Part shown: positions 1 to 6,263 of the stretch, piece by piece
Position numbering within the stretch: position 1 is the first letter of the stretch
Layout: each line of letters begins with the position of its first letter
Source: Fidelibacterota bacterium
GTDB taxonomy: Bacteria; Fidelibacterota; JAANXI01
DNA length: 14,694 nt
Reading direction: 5' to 3'
Assembly: GCA_018263365.1 (NCBI GenBank)
Contig: JAANXI010000048.1
Span: forward strand, 1-14,694
Translations under genes and position numbers: made by a program
Notes under the pieces: model-generated
The model's input: the letters and a program-made list of their open reading frames with translations, nothing else
Databases searched by the model: none
Told to the model about the DNA's origin: nothing

Positions 1-870
1 ATCAACGAGAAATAGTACACTTCCGCCGGATCCGATATACTCGGCGAGCATGTTGAGTTCTTTATCGAAGAACTCAGTCTGTGGACCGGCGATCACTACA
101 ACAGAAGCATCGCCGGGAATGGAATCCTGGCCCGCCAGAAACAGATCGTTGGTAACATAGTTCTGTTCTTTAATGGCGTCAGCCGCGGACTTTAATCCAC
201 TGTTCCCGTTGTCCTCAATCGATTTTTCACCGTGTCCCGAGGTGAAATAGATATTTTTGGTCTCCTCCCGGGTCACCTTGATAATAGCGTTCGTCAGGTT
301 CTGCTCGGTGTATTCATCGATCCGTTCGGTTTTTACACCCGATTCCACTACAATCGTCCCGAGATTCCGGATATTATATCGCTTGGCCACTTCCGGACTT
401 TTATCCGGATCGACAAACCGCCAGTTGAACTTGCCGGAATACTGCTCGTATTCCCCCAGTCGATCTTCCAGATGCCGGCGATTGTTTTCCACGTCAAAAG
501 CGATCGCCGTCACTTCCTGATCCAGATTTTTCAGGACTTTCACTGTCTGATCCGCCAGGGAGTACTGCCCGGCGGCGGTGGTATCTTTACGCCAATTGAA
601 TTTATTCAGGATCAGATTGGCGAAAATCACGATGATGAGCACGATAACGATGCCAAGCAGGCTGCTCATCCCATACTTTGTCGTTTTACGCCCAAAGAAC
701 TCAAAGAGATTTGACCAGTTGACCGCAATACCAGCGATAGTGAGTATTCCGCCCAGAATAAGCGAAATCAGTACCGGCGCGCTCCAGACTCCCAAAATCC
801 AGCGAAGGACAAATCCGATGAGTACGAGCGCAATACCGATCCAAAATCCGTATCGTTTCAGTAAATCCAT
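1..870 (-). CDS. gldG: GldG-like ABC transporter auxiliary protein (3' end cut by window edge)
   Basis: Partial gene: 290 residues are visible from the ATG and the frame stays open to the window edge. Hydrophobic segments lie at about residues 8-26, 32-50 and 70-89, followed by a soluble, probably periplasmic domain. In that domain residues 209-217 read FTSGHGEKS, matching the hydrophobic-GHGE motif typical of the GldG / ABC-type auxiliary transport family. A further beta strand and a Gly-rich turn (about 279-290) reach the edge. The start is supported by a GGAGGGG site at 879-885, 8 nt upstream. It begins 4 nt after the stop of the GldF-like permease gene, so the two are almost certainly co-translated. 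By family knowledge GldG works with GldA (ATPase) and GldF (permease) in one ABC-2 exporter whose substrate is not firmly known. Members normally end with one more membrane helix, which would lie outside the window. Gliding itself cannot be inferred. Confidence 0.85.
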   Translation of the reverse strand, partial: MDLLKRYGFWIGIALVLIGFVLRWILGVWSAPVLISLILGGILTIAGIAVNWSNLFEFFGRKTTKYGMSSLLGIVIVLIIVIFANLILNKFNWRKDTTAAGQYSLADQTVKVLKNLDQEVTAIAFDVENNRRHLEDRLGEYEQYSGKFNWRFVDPDKSPEVAKRYNIRNLGTIVVESGVKTERIDEYTEQNLTNAIIKVTREETKNIYFTSGHGEKSIEDNGNSGLKSAADAIKEQNYVTNDLFLAGQDSIPGDASVVVIAGPQTEFFDKELNMLAEYIGSGGSVLFLVD

Positions 871-874
871 CGGT

Positions 875-1651
875 TTATCCCCTCCACTTTGTTGATTCAA
901 TGGATTGATATGTCAGAAAGACGGCGACGAACAGAAAACTGGCGTAATACACCAGGTGCGCGGTGTCGAATACGCCCTTGGTAAAGTCGTCCATGTGCTC
1001 GATGATCGAGAGATAGGACGCCAGCTCGCTGAACGCACCGCTTCCGCTGCCGAGCCATCCGATCATCCAGAGCAACATCATAATGGCGAATGTGCCCACC
1101 GCAGCGATTATCTGGTTTTCCGTAAAGGAGGAGATTAACACGCCGACTGAGACCGTTGCTGCTCCCAACAATAGCAATCCCAGATATCCCATGAGCATGG
1201 GCATGATTTCCGGATTCCCGAAAATCATCAATACCACGGGATACACCAGCGCAATGATGACCATAGATGTGTAGAGTGCGAAGGCCGCTGCGAATTTGCC
1301 GACAATCAACTGAGTGTTGCTGATCGGCGAGGTCAACAGCAGCTCCATCGTTCCGGATTTTTTATCCTCGGAGAATGATCGCATGGTAATCATCGGAATC
1401 ATGAACAGCGCGATGATACTCATATTACCGAGCAGCGGCCGCACCATCATCTGGTTCACGTTGATGGTGATGGACCGCCCCATCTGCTGGGCCTGCATCA
1501 TCGCCTGCATCTGCAGATTCAGGAACCGGGAGAGCAATGCGTAGAAGAAAAACCCGGAAATCGCAATAAACAGTGCGATGACCACGTATGCAATCGGTGA
1601 GGAGAAGTAGGATCGAGCGTCGCGTTTGAAAATTTCCCATGTATTTCTCAT
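875..1651 (-). CDS. gldF: ABC-2 type permease, GldF-like
   Basis: Inner-membrane permease of 258 residues, a normal size for GldF. I see six hydrophobic segments, at about residues 19-41, 74-91, 117-143, 152-175, 180-202 and 230-249. Between the second and third lies the family hallmark FSEDKKSGTMELLLTSPI (residues 93-110), the cytoplasmic coupling segment shared by GldF/NosY-type permeases. The first loop (about residues 45-70) is unusually rich in Met and Gln and was probably extracytoplasmic. The ATG overlaps the TGA of the upstream ATPase gene as ATGA, and a strong AGGAGG sits at 1659-1664, 7 nt from the start. The next gene (GldG-like) starts 4 nt after its stop. With the ATPase and the GldG-like protein it should form one exporter. 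The substrate is not readable from sequence. Family assignment is firm; the Gld name denotes homology and not proven gliding. Confidence 0.92.
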   Translation of the reverse strand: MRNTWEIFKRDARSYFSSPIAYVVIALFIAISGFFFYALLSRFLNLQMQAMMQAQQMGRSITINVNQMMVRPLLGNMSIIALFMIPMITMRSFSEDKKSGTMELLLTSPISNTQLIVGKFAAAFALYTSMVIIALVYPVVLMIFGNPEIMPMLMGYLGLLLLGAATVSVGVLISSFTENQIIAAVGTFAIMMLLWMIGWLGSGSGAFSELASYLSIIEHMDDFTKGVFDTAHLVYYASFLFVAVFLTYQSIESTKWRG

Positions 1652-2601
1652 GCCTGCACCTCCTCTTCCGTCGTAAGTTCGAGGAAAATGTCTTCCAGCG
1701 TGAGCGAGATCTGCTTCAGTTCAAGCAGTCCCCAGTTCTTGTTCACGACTTCTCTGGCCACATCTTTGCGGATGTCTTTGCCAGGCTCACTGTCCACCCG
1801 CACTGCACAGATATTTTCACCGACAGAGGTTTCCGTGTCCAGCGACACGCTGGTCACGCCGTCCATCGTCTCCAGTGTTGCTTTTACATCGTCAAACGGT
1901 GCTTCGACCTGTAATTGCACTGTTTCGCCGCTCTTCAGACTTGCCATCAGATTGGTCGGCGTATCCTCCGCGACGATGCGCCCTTTGTTTATGATGACCA
2001 CGCGTTCACTGGTCATGCTCACCTCCGGCAGGATGTGCGTGGACAGGATGATGGTGTGATCGTTACCGAGCTCCTTGATCAGGTCCCGGACTTCGATAAT
2101 CTGTTTGGGATCCAGGCCGACCGTCGGTTCATCCAGCACCAACACTTCCGGATCGTGTATCAGCGCCTGCGCCAGGCCGACTCGCTGCCGAAATCCCTTG
2201 GACAATTTGCGGATAAGTCTGTATCGCATATCGCCCAGGGTTGTCAGTTCCACCACCCGATCGATTTCCCTGGGAATAGCAGATTTGTCAACGCCGTTGA
2301 TTGCGGCGGTAAACGCCAGGTAATCTTCCACTTTCATATCCAGGTATAACGGTGGATTTTCCGGAAGATACCCGATCCGTTTTTTCACTTCCATGGCGTT
2401 CTCAAACACATCGTAGCCAGCGACCTTCACCTTTCCGGCCGTCGCAGGCATATAGCTGGTGATGATACGCATTGTGGTGGTTTTCCCGGCGGCATTCGGC
2501 CCCAGAAACCCCACAATTTCTCCCTTTTCCACAGTAAAGGAGACATCATCCACAGCCAGAGTCTGTCCATAACGTTTCGTCACGTTTTGCACTTCAATCA
2601 C
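1648..2601 (-). CDS. gldA: ABC transporter ATP-binding protein, GldA-like
   Basis: Cytoplasmic ATPase of 317 residues. Walker A is GPNAAGKT (residues 34-41; Ala37 stands where many homologues have Gly). The Q-loop region is GYLPENPPLY (77-86), with Glu where a Gln is classical, as is usual in the GldA group. The signature is LSKGFRQR (133-140), Walker B plus catalytic Glu is VLVLDEP (153-159), and the switch His is H189 in STHIL. Residues from about 225 to 310 form a C-terminal accessory domain of the type found in GldA/CcmA-like subunits. All catalytic residues are present, so it should be active. Translation begins at a GTG that overlaps the upstream TGA as GTGA; a GGAG at 2609-2612 lies 7 nt upstream. 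Its 3' end overlaps the permease start by 4 nt. It energises the GldF-like permease. The specific GldA assignment rests mainly on the adjacent gldF/gldG-like genes. Confidence 0.92.
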   Translation of the reverse strand: MIEVQNVTKRYGQTLAVDDVSFTVEKGEIVGFLGPNAAGKTTTMRIITSYMPATAGKVKVAGYDVFENAMEVKKRIGYLPENPPLYLDMKVEDYLAFTAAINGVDKSAIPREIDRVVELTTLGDMRYRLIRKLSKGFRQRVGLAQALIHDPEVLVLDEPTVGLDPKQIIEVRDLIKELGNDHTIILSTHILPEVSMTSERVVIINKGRIVAEDTPTNLMASLKSGETVQLQVEAPFDDVKATLETMDGVTSVSLDTETSVGENICAVRVDSEPGKDIRKDVAREVVNKNWGLLELKQISLTLEDIFLELTTEEEVQA

Positions 2602-3623
2602 GGTGACTCTCCTTTGTTTTCTGTGAATGCATGTTCTGGTTCGATTTCTGATTCATCGGTGTCAGATGCTTCGTCTTCATCCTCGGATGTGGTTATCTCA
2701 ATTTTGGTGGTATCGACAATGTGATATGCTTCGGATAATACGCGATCCGCCTCTTCCAATGATGGTTTATACTTGGCAAATTTCACCAGATCGGAGGTAG
2801 TTAACAGATCCGTCATTTCCTCAGAGATGTCCGGCTCAATGCGATGTTCCGGAAACGCCCGGATGACTTCGGTGCTGGTCATCTCCAGCGCCGGAATGAA
2901 AAAGCGATCCTCGAAATAGGCGCGAATAGTCTCGGATATTTCGCTGAAGTGCTGCTTCATTGCTCCCTTTTCCGGATACTCCGCTTTCTCTATTTTCCTC
3001 AGACGCTTATACGCTCTTTCATGCGCGGATTGCCGTCGTTCTGCCGGCGTCATCTCCGGTTCAGGCTCGGCGCCGCGTCTGTGGAGCCACCACCATACAG
3101 CGAGGAGTACAAAGATCAGTAAAATTGCGCCTATGCTAATCCACAGCCACGGGATTTCCGCAGGCAAATCCATTAACGGTTTGATATCCTTCAACCCCTG
3201 CGCATCAGGCGGGACCATCGAGAGGATGGTAATCGAAATGGGTTCGGACGAAAACTTCAGCGGCTTTTCGGCAGTATCCGGCGGGACGACCTGCACATTG
3301 ACTGAGGGGATTGTGTAGCGGCCGGTGTCGTAGACAGCGAGAGAATATGTGACGCTCGACTGCGTCCTCCCGGATTTCCGCTTCACATCACGCACGGAAA
3401 AATCTTCGAGGTTTTGCACATCAGTCGGAGCGTTTAACGTATATCCTTTGGGATGTTCAGCATTGATGGAAAGGTGGAATACATCACCGATGTATCCTTG
3501 TGTTGTATCGATTGATGTATTGACCCGAACCTGTGAAAAAATTTGCAGCGGCAGGAAAAACAGTAATCCTGCAAGTATGACTGAAAAAGTGAATTGTCTC
3601 GTGGATAATTGCCTGTTTCTCAC
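2598..3623 (-). CDS. BatD/DUF4381-like membrane protein with periplasmic beta domain
   Basis: A 341-residue single-span protein. Residues 1-30 look like a signal peptide (basic N-terminus, hydrophobic 13-26, likely cleavage after S30). Residues 31-140 are beta-rich and should be periplasmic. A Trp-rich membrane helix covers about 158-180. A basic helical cytoplasmic region (about 190-305) contains DLVKFAKYKP (278-287), the motif I associate with BatD/DUF4381-type tails. The last 30 residues are strongly acidic. BatD proteins are usually larger; this is a short version with one recognisable beta domain. The start is a GTG with no good Shine-Dalgarno; a stop in the same frame lies only eight codons upstream and the signal peptide begins at once, so the start is well constrained. 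It follows the DUF58 gene by 46 nt and overlaps the GldA-type gene by 4 nt. Likely role (inference): membrane anchor of a MoxR-DUF58 assembly. No enzymatic motif is visible. Confidence 0.65.
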   Translation of the reverse strand: MRNRQLSTRQFTFSVILAGLLFFLPLQIFSQVRVNTSIDTTQGYIGDVFHLSINAEHPKGYTLNAPTDVQNLEDFSVRDVKRKSGRTQSSVTYSLAVYDTGRYTIPSVNVQVVPPDTAEKPLKFSSEPISITILSMVPPDAQGLKDIKPLMDLPAEIPWLWISIGAILLIFVLLAVWWWLHRRGAEPEPEMTPAERRQSAHERAYKRLRKIEKAEYPEKGAMKQHFSEISETIRAYFEDRFFIPALEMTSTEVIRAFPEHRIEPDISEEMTDLLTTSDLVKFAKYKPSLEEADRVLSEAYHIVDTTKIEITTSEDEDEASDTDESEIEPEHAFTENKGESP

Positions 3624-3669
3624 GGTAATCTTACGTTCATTTCTCTATTATCATCAGGATGCCATCGGG

Positions 3670-4548
3670 TTACCGCAGCCGACGTTCCCGCATTTTGAAA
3701 AATTTCATCACCGGTTCAATGTACGATTCACTGGTGCGAATTTGCACGGAATCCAGGTTCATCGAGGTAAAGAGGTTCTTCAATTCTTCTTCGCGGCTTT
3801 GCATCGCGGATTCAAACAGCGTGCGCAACTCCCGGTCGCTGGTATCCACGACCATTTCCTCGCCGGTTTCTGGATCGCGGACTCTCAGCAGCCCCACATC
3901 CGGTAGAGCCTGCTCTTTCGGATCGACGAGCCAGAAGCCGATCATATCGTGCTTCTTCCCGGCGACTCGCAACGGCTGATCAAAACCCTGGTCCCAGAAA
4001 TCGCTAATCAAAAACGCCACGGACCGGCGGCGTTGGACATTTAGAAAATATTCCACGGCCTGGGAGATATCCGTGCCGGTGGATTCCGGTTCGAATGCCA
4101 GAATTTCGCGGATTAACCGCAGAATATGCGTCCGGCTATTGCGCGGTGGCACGTATTTTTCGATTTGGTCGGTAAACATAACCAATCCGACCTTATCGTT
4201 ATTCTTGATTGCGGCAAATGATAACAAAGCCGCCAGTTCTGCTGCGATTTCAATCTTCAACTGTTCTACTGATCCGAACACTTCGGATGCGCTGGCATCC
4301 ACCAGCAGCATCACCGTGAGTTCGCGTTCTTCTTCGAACACTTTCACATACGGGCGCTGGTTCCGGGCGGTCACATTCCAGTCAATAGAACGGATGTCAT
4401 CGCCAAATTGGTACTCCCGCACTTCGGCGAACTCCATACCACGCCCCTTGAACACGCTGTGGTATTCTCCGCTGAAGACATCGTTCACCAGATGCCTGGT
4501 TCGGATCTCAATACGTCTGACTTTTCGAAGAACTTCTTGCGAAATCAC
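3670..4548 (-). CDS. DUF58 family protein with von Willebrand A-type fold
   Basis: A 292-residue soluble protein with no signal peptide or membrane helix. Residues 36-62 carry the DUF58 core (GRGMEF...YQFGDDIRSIDWNVTAR), the most conserved part of the family. A vWA-like segment follows, with an intact MIDAS motif DASAS (D84, S86, S88), so metal binding is expected. The later part (about 150-230) has the second strand set, including SVAFLISDFWD, as in vWA folds. The start is a GTG with a poor ribosome site; an in-frame TGA lies four codons upstream, and the N-terminus MISQEVLRKVRRIE matches the usual start of the family. DUF58 proteins are found next to MoxR ATPases, as here (MoxR lies 85 nt upstream), and probably act as the vWA partner of that ATPase. 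In this window it is the only vWA-type protein, since no BatA/BatB-like membrane vWA gene is present. Confidence 0.94.
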   Translation of the reverse strand: MISQEVLRKVRRIEIRTRHLVNDVFSGEYHSVFKGRGMEFAEVREYQFGDDIRSIDWNVTARNQRPYVKVFEEERELTVMLLVDASASEVFGSVEQLKIEIAAELAALLSFAAIKNNDKVGLVMFTDQIEKYVPPRNSRTHILRLIREILAFEPESTGTDISQAVEYFLNVQRRRSVAFLISDFWDQGFDQPLRVAGKKHDMIGFWLVDPKEQALPDVGLLRVRDPETGEEMVVDTSDRELRTLFESAMQSREEELKNLFTSMNLDSVQIRTSESYIEPVMKFFKMRERRLR

Positions 4549-4589
4549 AGGTCTAATTCGTCACATTTTCGTTCGATTATTTGTTTATA

Positions 4590-4624
4590 CTCGCTGCGAT
4601 GAATTCCCAGCGAGTGAATTCACT
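4590..4624. repeat. Nested inverted repeats in the moxR-DUF58 gap
   Basis: The 85-nt gap between the MoxR and DUF58 genes contains a perfect 7-bp inverted repeat, CTCGCTG at 4590-4596 and CAGCGAG at 4608-4614, with an 11-nt loop. It is followed by a 12-bp perfect palindrome AGTGAATTCACT at 4613-4624 that shares its first two bases with the second arm. In transcript sense the hairpins are not followed by a U run, so this is not a standard intrinsic terminator. It could be an mRNA processing or stability element that sets DUF58 expression relative to MoxR, or a protein-binding site, or chance. The two alternative pairings overlap and could exclude each other. Confidence 0.4.
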
Positions 4625-4633
4625 TCTGTAAAT

Positions 4634-5626
4634 CTACGGCACTTCCACTTCCGCAAAAACCTGTTGAATCACATCTTCCGACGTAATTTCCTCGGCTTCG
4701 GCTTCGTATGTCACAATAATCCGGTGTCGCAGAACATCACGTCCGATAGCGCGGACATCGTCCGGCGTTACGTATCCCCGGTGCTGCAAAAATGCATGGG
4801 CTTTTGCAGCCAGCGCCAAATAAATGGAGGCTCGCGGAGAACCGCCGTACTGAATTAAAGGTGTCAGTTCTTCGATGCCGTAATCCGCCGGATTTCTTGT
4901 TGCAAAGACGAGATCGATAATGTAATCCTCGATTTTCTCGTCCATGTATACTTCGTTTACAATTTTGCGGGCTTTGATAATCTGCTCGGGCTGTACCACG
5001 GGCGCCATTTCAGGCTGGGTCTCGGTATGCGCCATACGTCGGAGGATCTCTTTCTCTTCATCCTTGTTTGGATAGTCGACGGTGATTTTCAGCATGAACC
5101 GGTCGACCTGCGCTTCCGGCAGCGGATACGTTCCCTCCTGCTCAATCGGGTTTTGGGTCGCGAGCACCAGAAACGGGTCATCCAGTGGAAATGTCTCTTC
5201 CCCGATAGTGACCTGTCGTTCCTGCATTGCTTCCAACAAAGCACTCTGGACCTTCGCCGGCGACCTGTTAATTTCATCAGCCAGAATGATATTGGCGAAA
5301 ATCGGGCCTTTCTTTGTGGTGAACTCGCCTTCCTTCTGATTGTAAATGAGCGTACCCAGCAGGTCAGCGGGGAGTAAATCCGGGGTAAATTGTATTCGCT
5401 GAAATTTTGTTTTAATCGCCCTCGAGAGGGTATTAACGGTAAGAGTTTTTGCCAATCCCGGCACACCTTCGAGCAGGATGTGTCCGTTGGTAAGGAGCGT
5501 AATCAGCAACCGCTCGATCATGTATTTTTGGCCAACGATAACCTTCCCGATTTCGGCGTAAATATCGTCGAGAAATGCACTTTCCTGGCGGATCTGTTCG
5601 TTTACCTGAGAAATATCGTTTGTCAT
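4634..5626 (-). CDS. moxR: MoxR family AAA+ ATPase
   Basis: A 330-residue cytoplasmic AAA+ ATPase of normal MoxR length. Walker A is GVPGLAKT (54-61), the version characteristic of MoxR. Walker B is IILADE (113-118), directly followed by INRSPAK. The segment LLEAMQERQVTI (130-141), sensor 1 N159 within ATQNPIEQEGTYPLPEAQ, the probable arginine finger R176 in VDRF, and sensor 2 GGSPRAS (261-267, R265) are all present. The C-terminal helical lid runs from about 215 to 330. The start ATG has a GGAGAGGA site at 5633-5640. It lies 20 nt after the TPR lipoprotein gene and 85 nt before the DUF58 gene. MoxR ATPases act as chaperone-like remodelers of vWA-domain partners, here presumably the DUF58 and BatD-like proteins. 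Nothing suggests it belongs to methanol oxidation, despite the family name. Confidence 0.96.
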   Translation of the reverse strand: MTNDISQVNEQIRQESAFLDDIYAEIGKVIVGQKYMIERLLITLLTNGHILLEGVPGLAKTLTVNTLSRAIKTKFQRIQFTPDLLPADLLGTLIYNQKEGEFTTKKGPIFANIILADEINRSPAKVQSALLEAMQERQVTIGEETFPLDDPFLVLATQNPIEQEGTYPLPEAQVDRFMLKITVDYPNKDEEKEILRRMAHTETQPEMAPVVQPEQIIKARKIVNEVYMDEKIEDYIIDLVFATRNPADYGIEELTPLIQYGGSPRASIYLALAAKAHAFLQHRGYVTPDDVRAIGRDVLRHRIIVTYEAEAEEITSEDVIQQVFAEVEVP

Positions 5627-5646
5627 GCTACGTCCTCTCCGTCCGA

Positions 5647-6144
5647 TTACTGTTCTTCAGCAGAATCCAAGAATCCCAGATCCTGAATTTCATCCAGGTC
5701 TTTGCCTAAATAGGTCATCTCGAACTGAACGGCTTCTCCCAACTCATGGGTGGGATACACATCCAGGAATGCCTGATATTCCTCTTCAGCTTTGTCGTAA
5801 TCGTGGAGATGATTTGCGTAGACATACCCGATCATGAATTGGGCTTTTGGACCCCACTTCGTGCCGCTGTAATTCTTTGCTACCGCGCGATAATTTTCCA
5901 ATGCAGTGTTATACTTTTTAAAATGATTCAGGTACAAATCTGCCATGGTAAACGTAGTTTTGGCTCGGAGGGTATCGGTCAGAGATTCCTGTGCCAGAAT
6001 CTCTTTATAAATACTCATCGCTTCGTCGTAATTCTCCTGCTCGGAAAGTTGCCGTGCCTCGTCCCACATCTGCGTGGGAGTCTGCCGTCCACAAGCGACC
6101 AGCACCCCGATCGCAATTGACAATAATAAAATCCGTTTTACCAT
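5647..6144 (-). CDS. Small TPR-repeat lipoprotein
   Basis: A 165-residue secreted lipoprotein. Residues 1-17 are a signal peptide, and the lipobox LVAC places the lipidated Cys at 18. The mature part is helical with tetratricopeptide-like pairs: about 24-53 (WDEARQLSEQENYDEAMSIY), 64-93, 101-131, each with the small/aromatic spacing of TPR helices. The frame is open for 27 more codons upstream, but the start at 6144 is preferred: AGGAGG lies 5 nt before it and the signal peptide begins immediately. The gene is the first of the left-hand cluster and sits 20 nt before moxR. The TPR arrangement resembles BamD/YbgF-type periplasmic lipoproteins and also the TPR partners (BatC/BatE) of Bat operons. 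The position favours a Bat-type role, but this is inference. An outer-membrane location is likely, because residue 19 is Gly and not Asp. Confidence 0.78.
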   Translation of the reverse strand: MVKRILLLSIAIGVLVACGRQTPTQMWDEARQLSEQENYDEAMSIYKEILAQESLTDTLRAKTTFTMADLYLNHFKKYNTALENYRAVAKNYSGTKWGPKAQFMIGYVYANHLHDYDKAEEEYQAFLDVYPTHELGEAVQFEMTYLGKDLDEIQDLGFLDSAEEQ

Positions 6145-6149
6145 GCATT

Positions 6150-6155
6150 CCTCCT
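6150..6155 (-). promoter_or_regulatory. Ribosome binding site deciding the TPR lipoprotein start
   Basis: A perfect AGGAGG on the minus strand lies 5 nt before the ATG at 6144. It favours that start over the longer in-frame opening at 6225, which would bury the signal peptide and lipobox behind 27 extra residues. Confidence 0.8.
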
Positions 6156-6189
6156 GGTGTTTTCCTGTCGAAATCTTACAAAGGTTAAA

Positions 6190-6218
6190 AATATAGTAAA
6201 GCAGCGTGGTTGACACAA
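6190..6218 (-). promoter_or_regulatory. Candidate promoter for the TPR lipoprotein-moxR-DUF58-gld cluster
   Basis: On the minus strand a -35-like TTGTGT (6213-6218) is followed after 17 nt by a -10-like TATATT (6190-6195), within the 119-nt gap between clpB and the lipoprotein gene. The spacing is the sigma-70 optimum and both boxes match four or five of six consensus bases. The leader would then be about 40 nt to the ATG. This is a pattern match only; lineages near Bacteroidota can use different promoter motifs. Confidence 0.35.
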
Positions 6219-6220
6219 CC
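6208..6220. repeat. 13-bp interrupted palindrome over the candidate -35 box
   Basis: GGTTG and CAACC flank three bases (GGTTGACACAACC on the plus strand), a perfect 5-bp inverted repeat. A further CAACC lies at 6223-6227, giving an alternative longer-spaced pairing. Because it overlaps the candidate -35 hexamer it could be an operator. Five-bp arms are short enough to arise by chance. Confidence 0.3.
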
Positions 6221-6263
6221 GACAACCATGCGCTTTAATTCAGATTAGTTTAATGCGGCAAAT

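Noticed and set aside
232..714. 160-codon plus-strand open frame at the left end
   Set aside because: Antisense to the partial gldG-like gene, which reads continuously with family motifs and a strong ribosome site.
2490..2500. Degenerate Walker A in the GldA-type ATPase
   Set aside because: GPNAAGKT still fits GxxxxGK(T/S), and the signature, Walker B and switch His are intact.
3349..3906. 185-codon plus-strand open frame over the BatD-like/DUF58 junction
   Set aside because: Antisense to two genes with recognisable domains; nothing supports it as a protein.
4590..4624. Intrinsic terminator between moxR and the DUF58 gene
   Set aside because: The hairpin has no downstream U run in transcript sense, and the genes on both sides belong to one functional set.
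4073..4858. 261-codon open frame on the plus strand across the DUF58/moxR junction
   Set aside because: It is antisense to two well-supported genes, its product is rich in Ser/Arg with no recognisable domain, and it has no fitting context.
6145..6225. Longer N-terminus for the TPR lipoprotein
   Set aside because: It would place 27 extra residues before a normal signal peptide and lipobox and has no ribosome site, whereas AGGAGG precedes the ATG at 6144.
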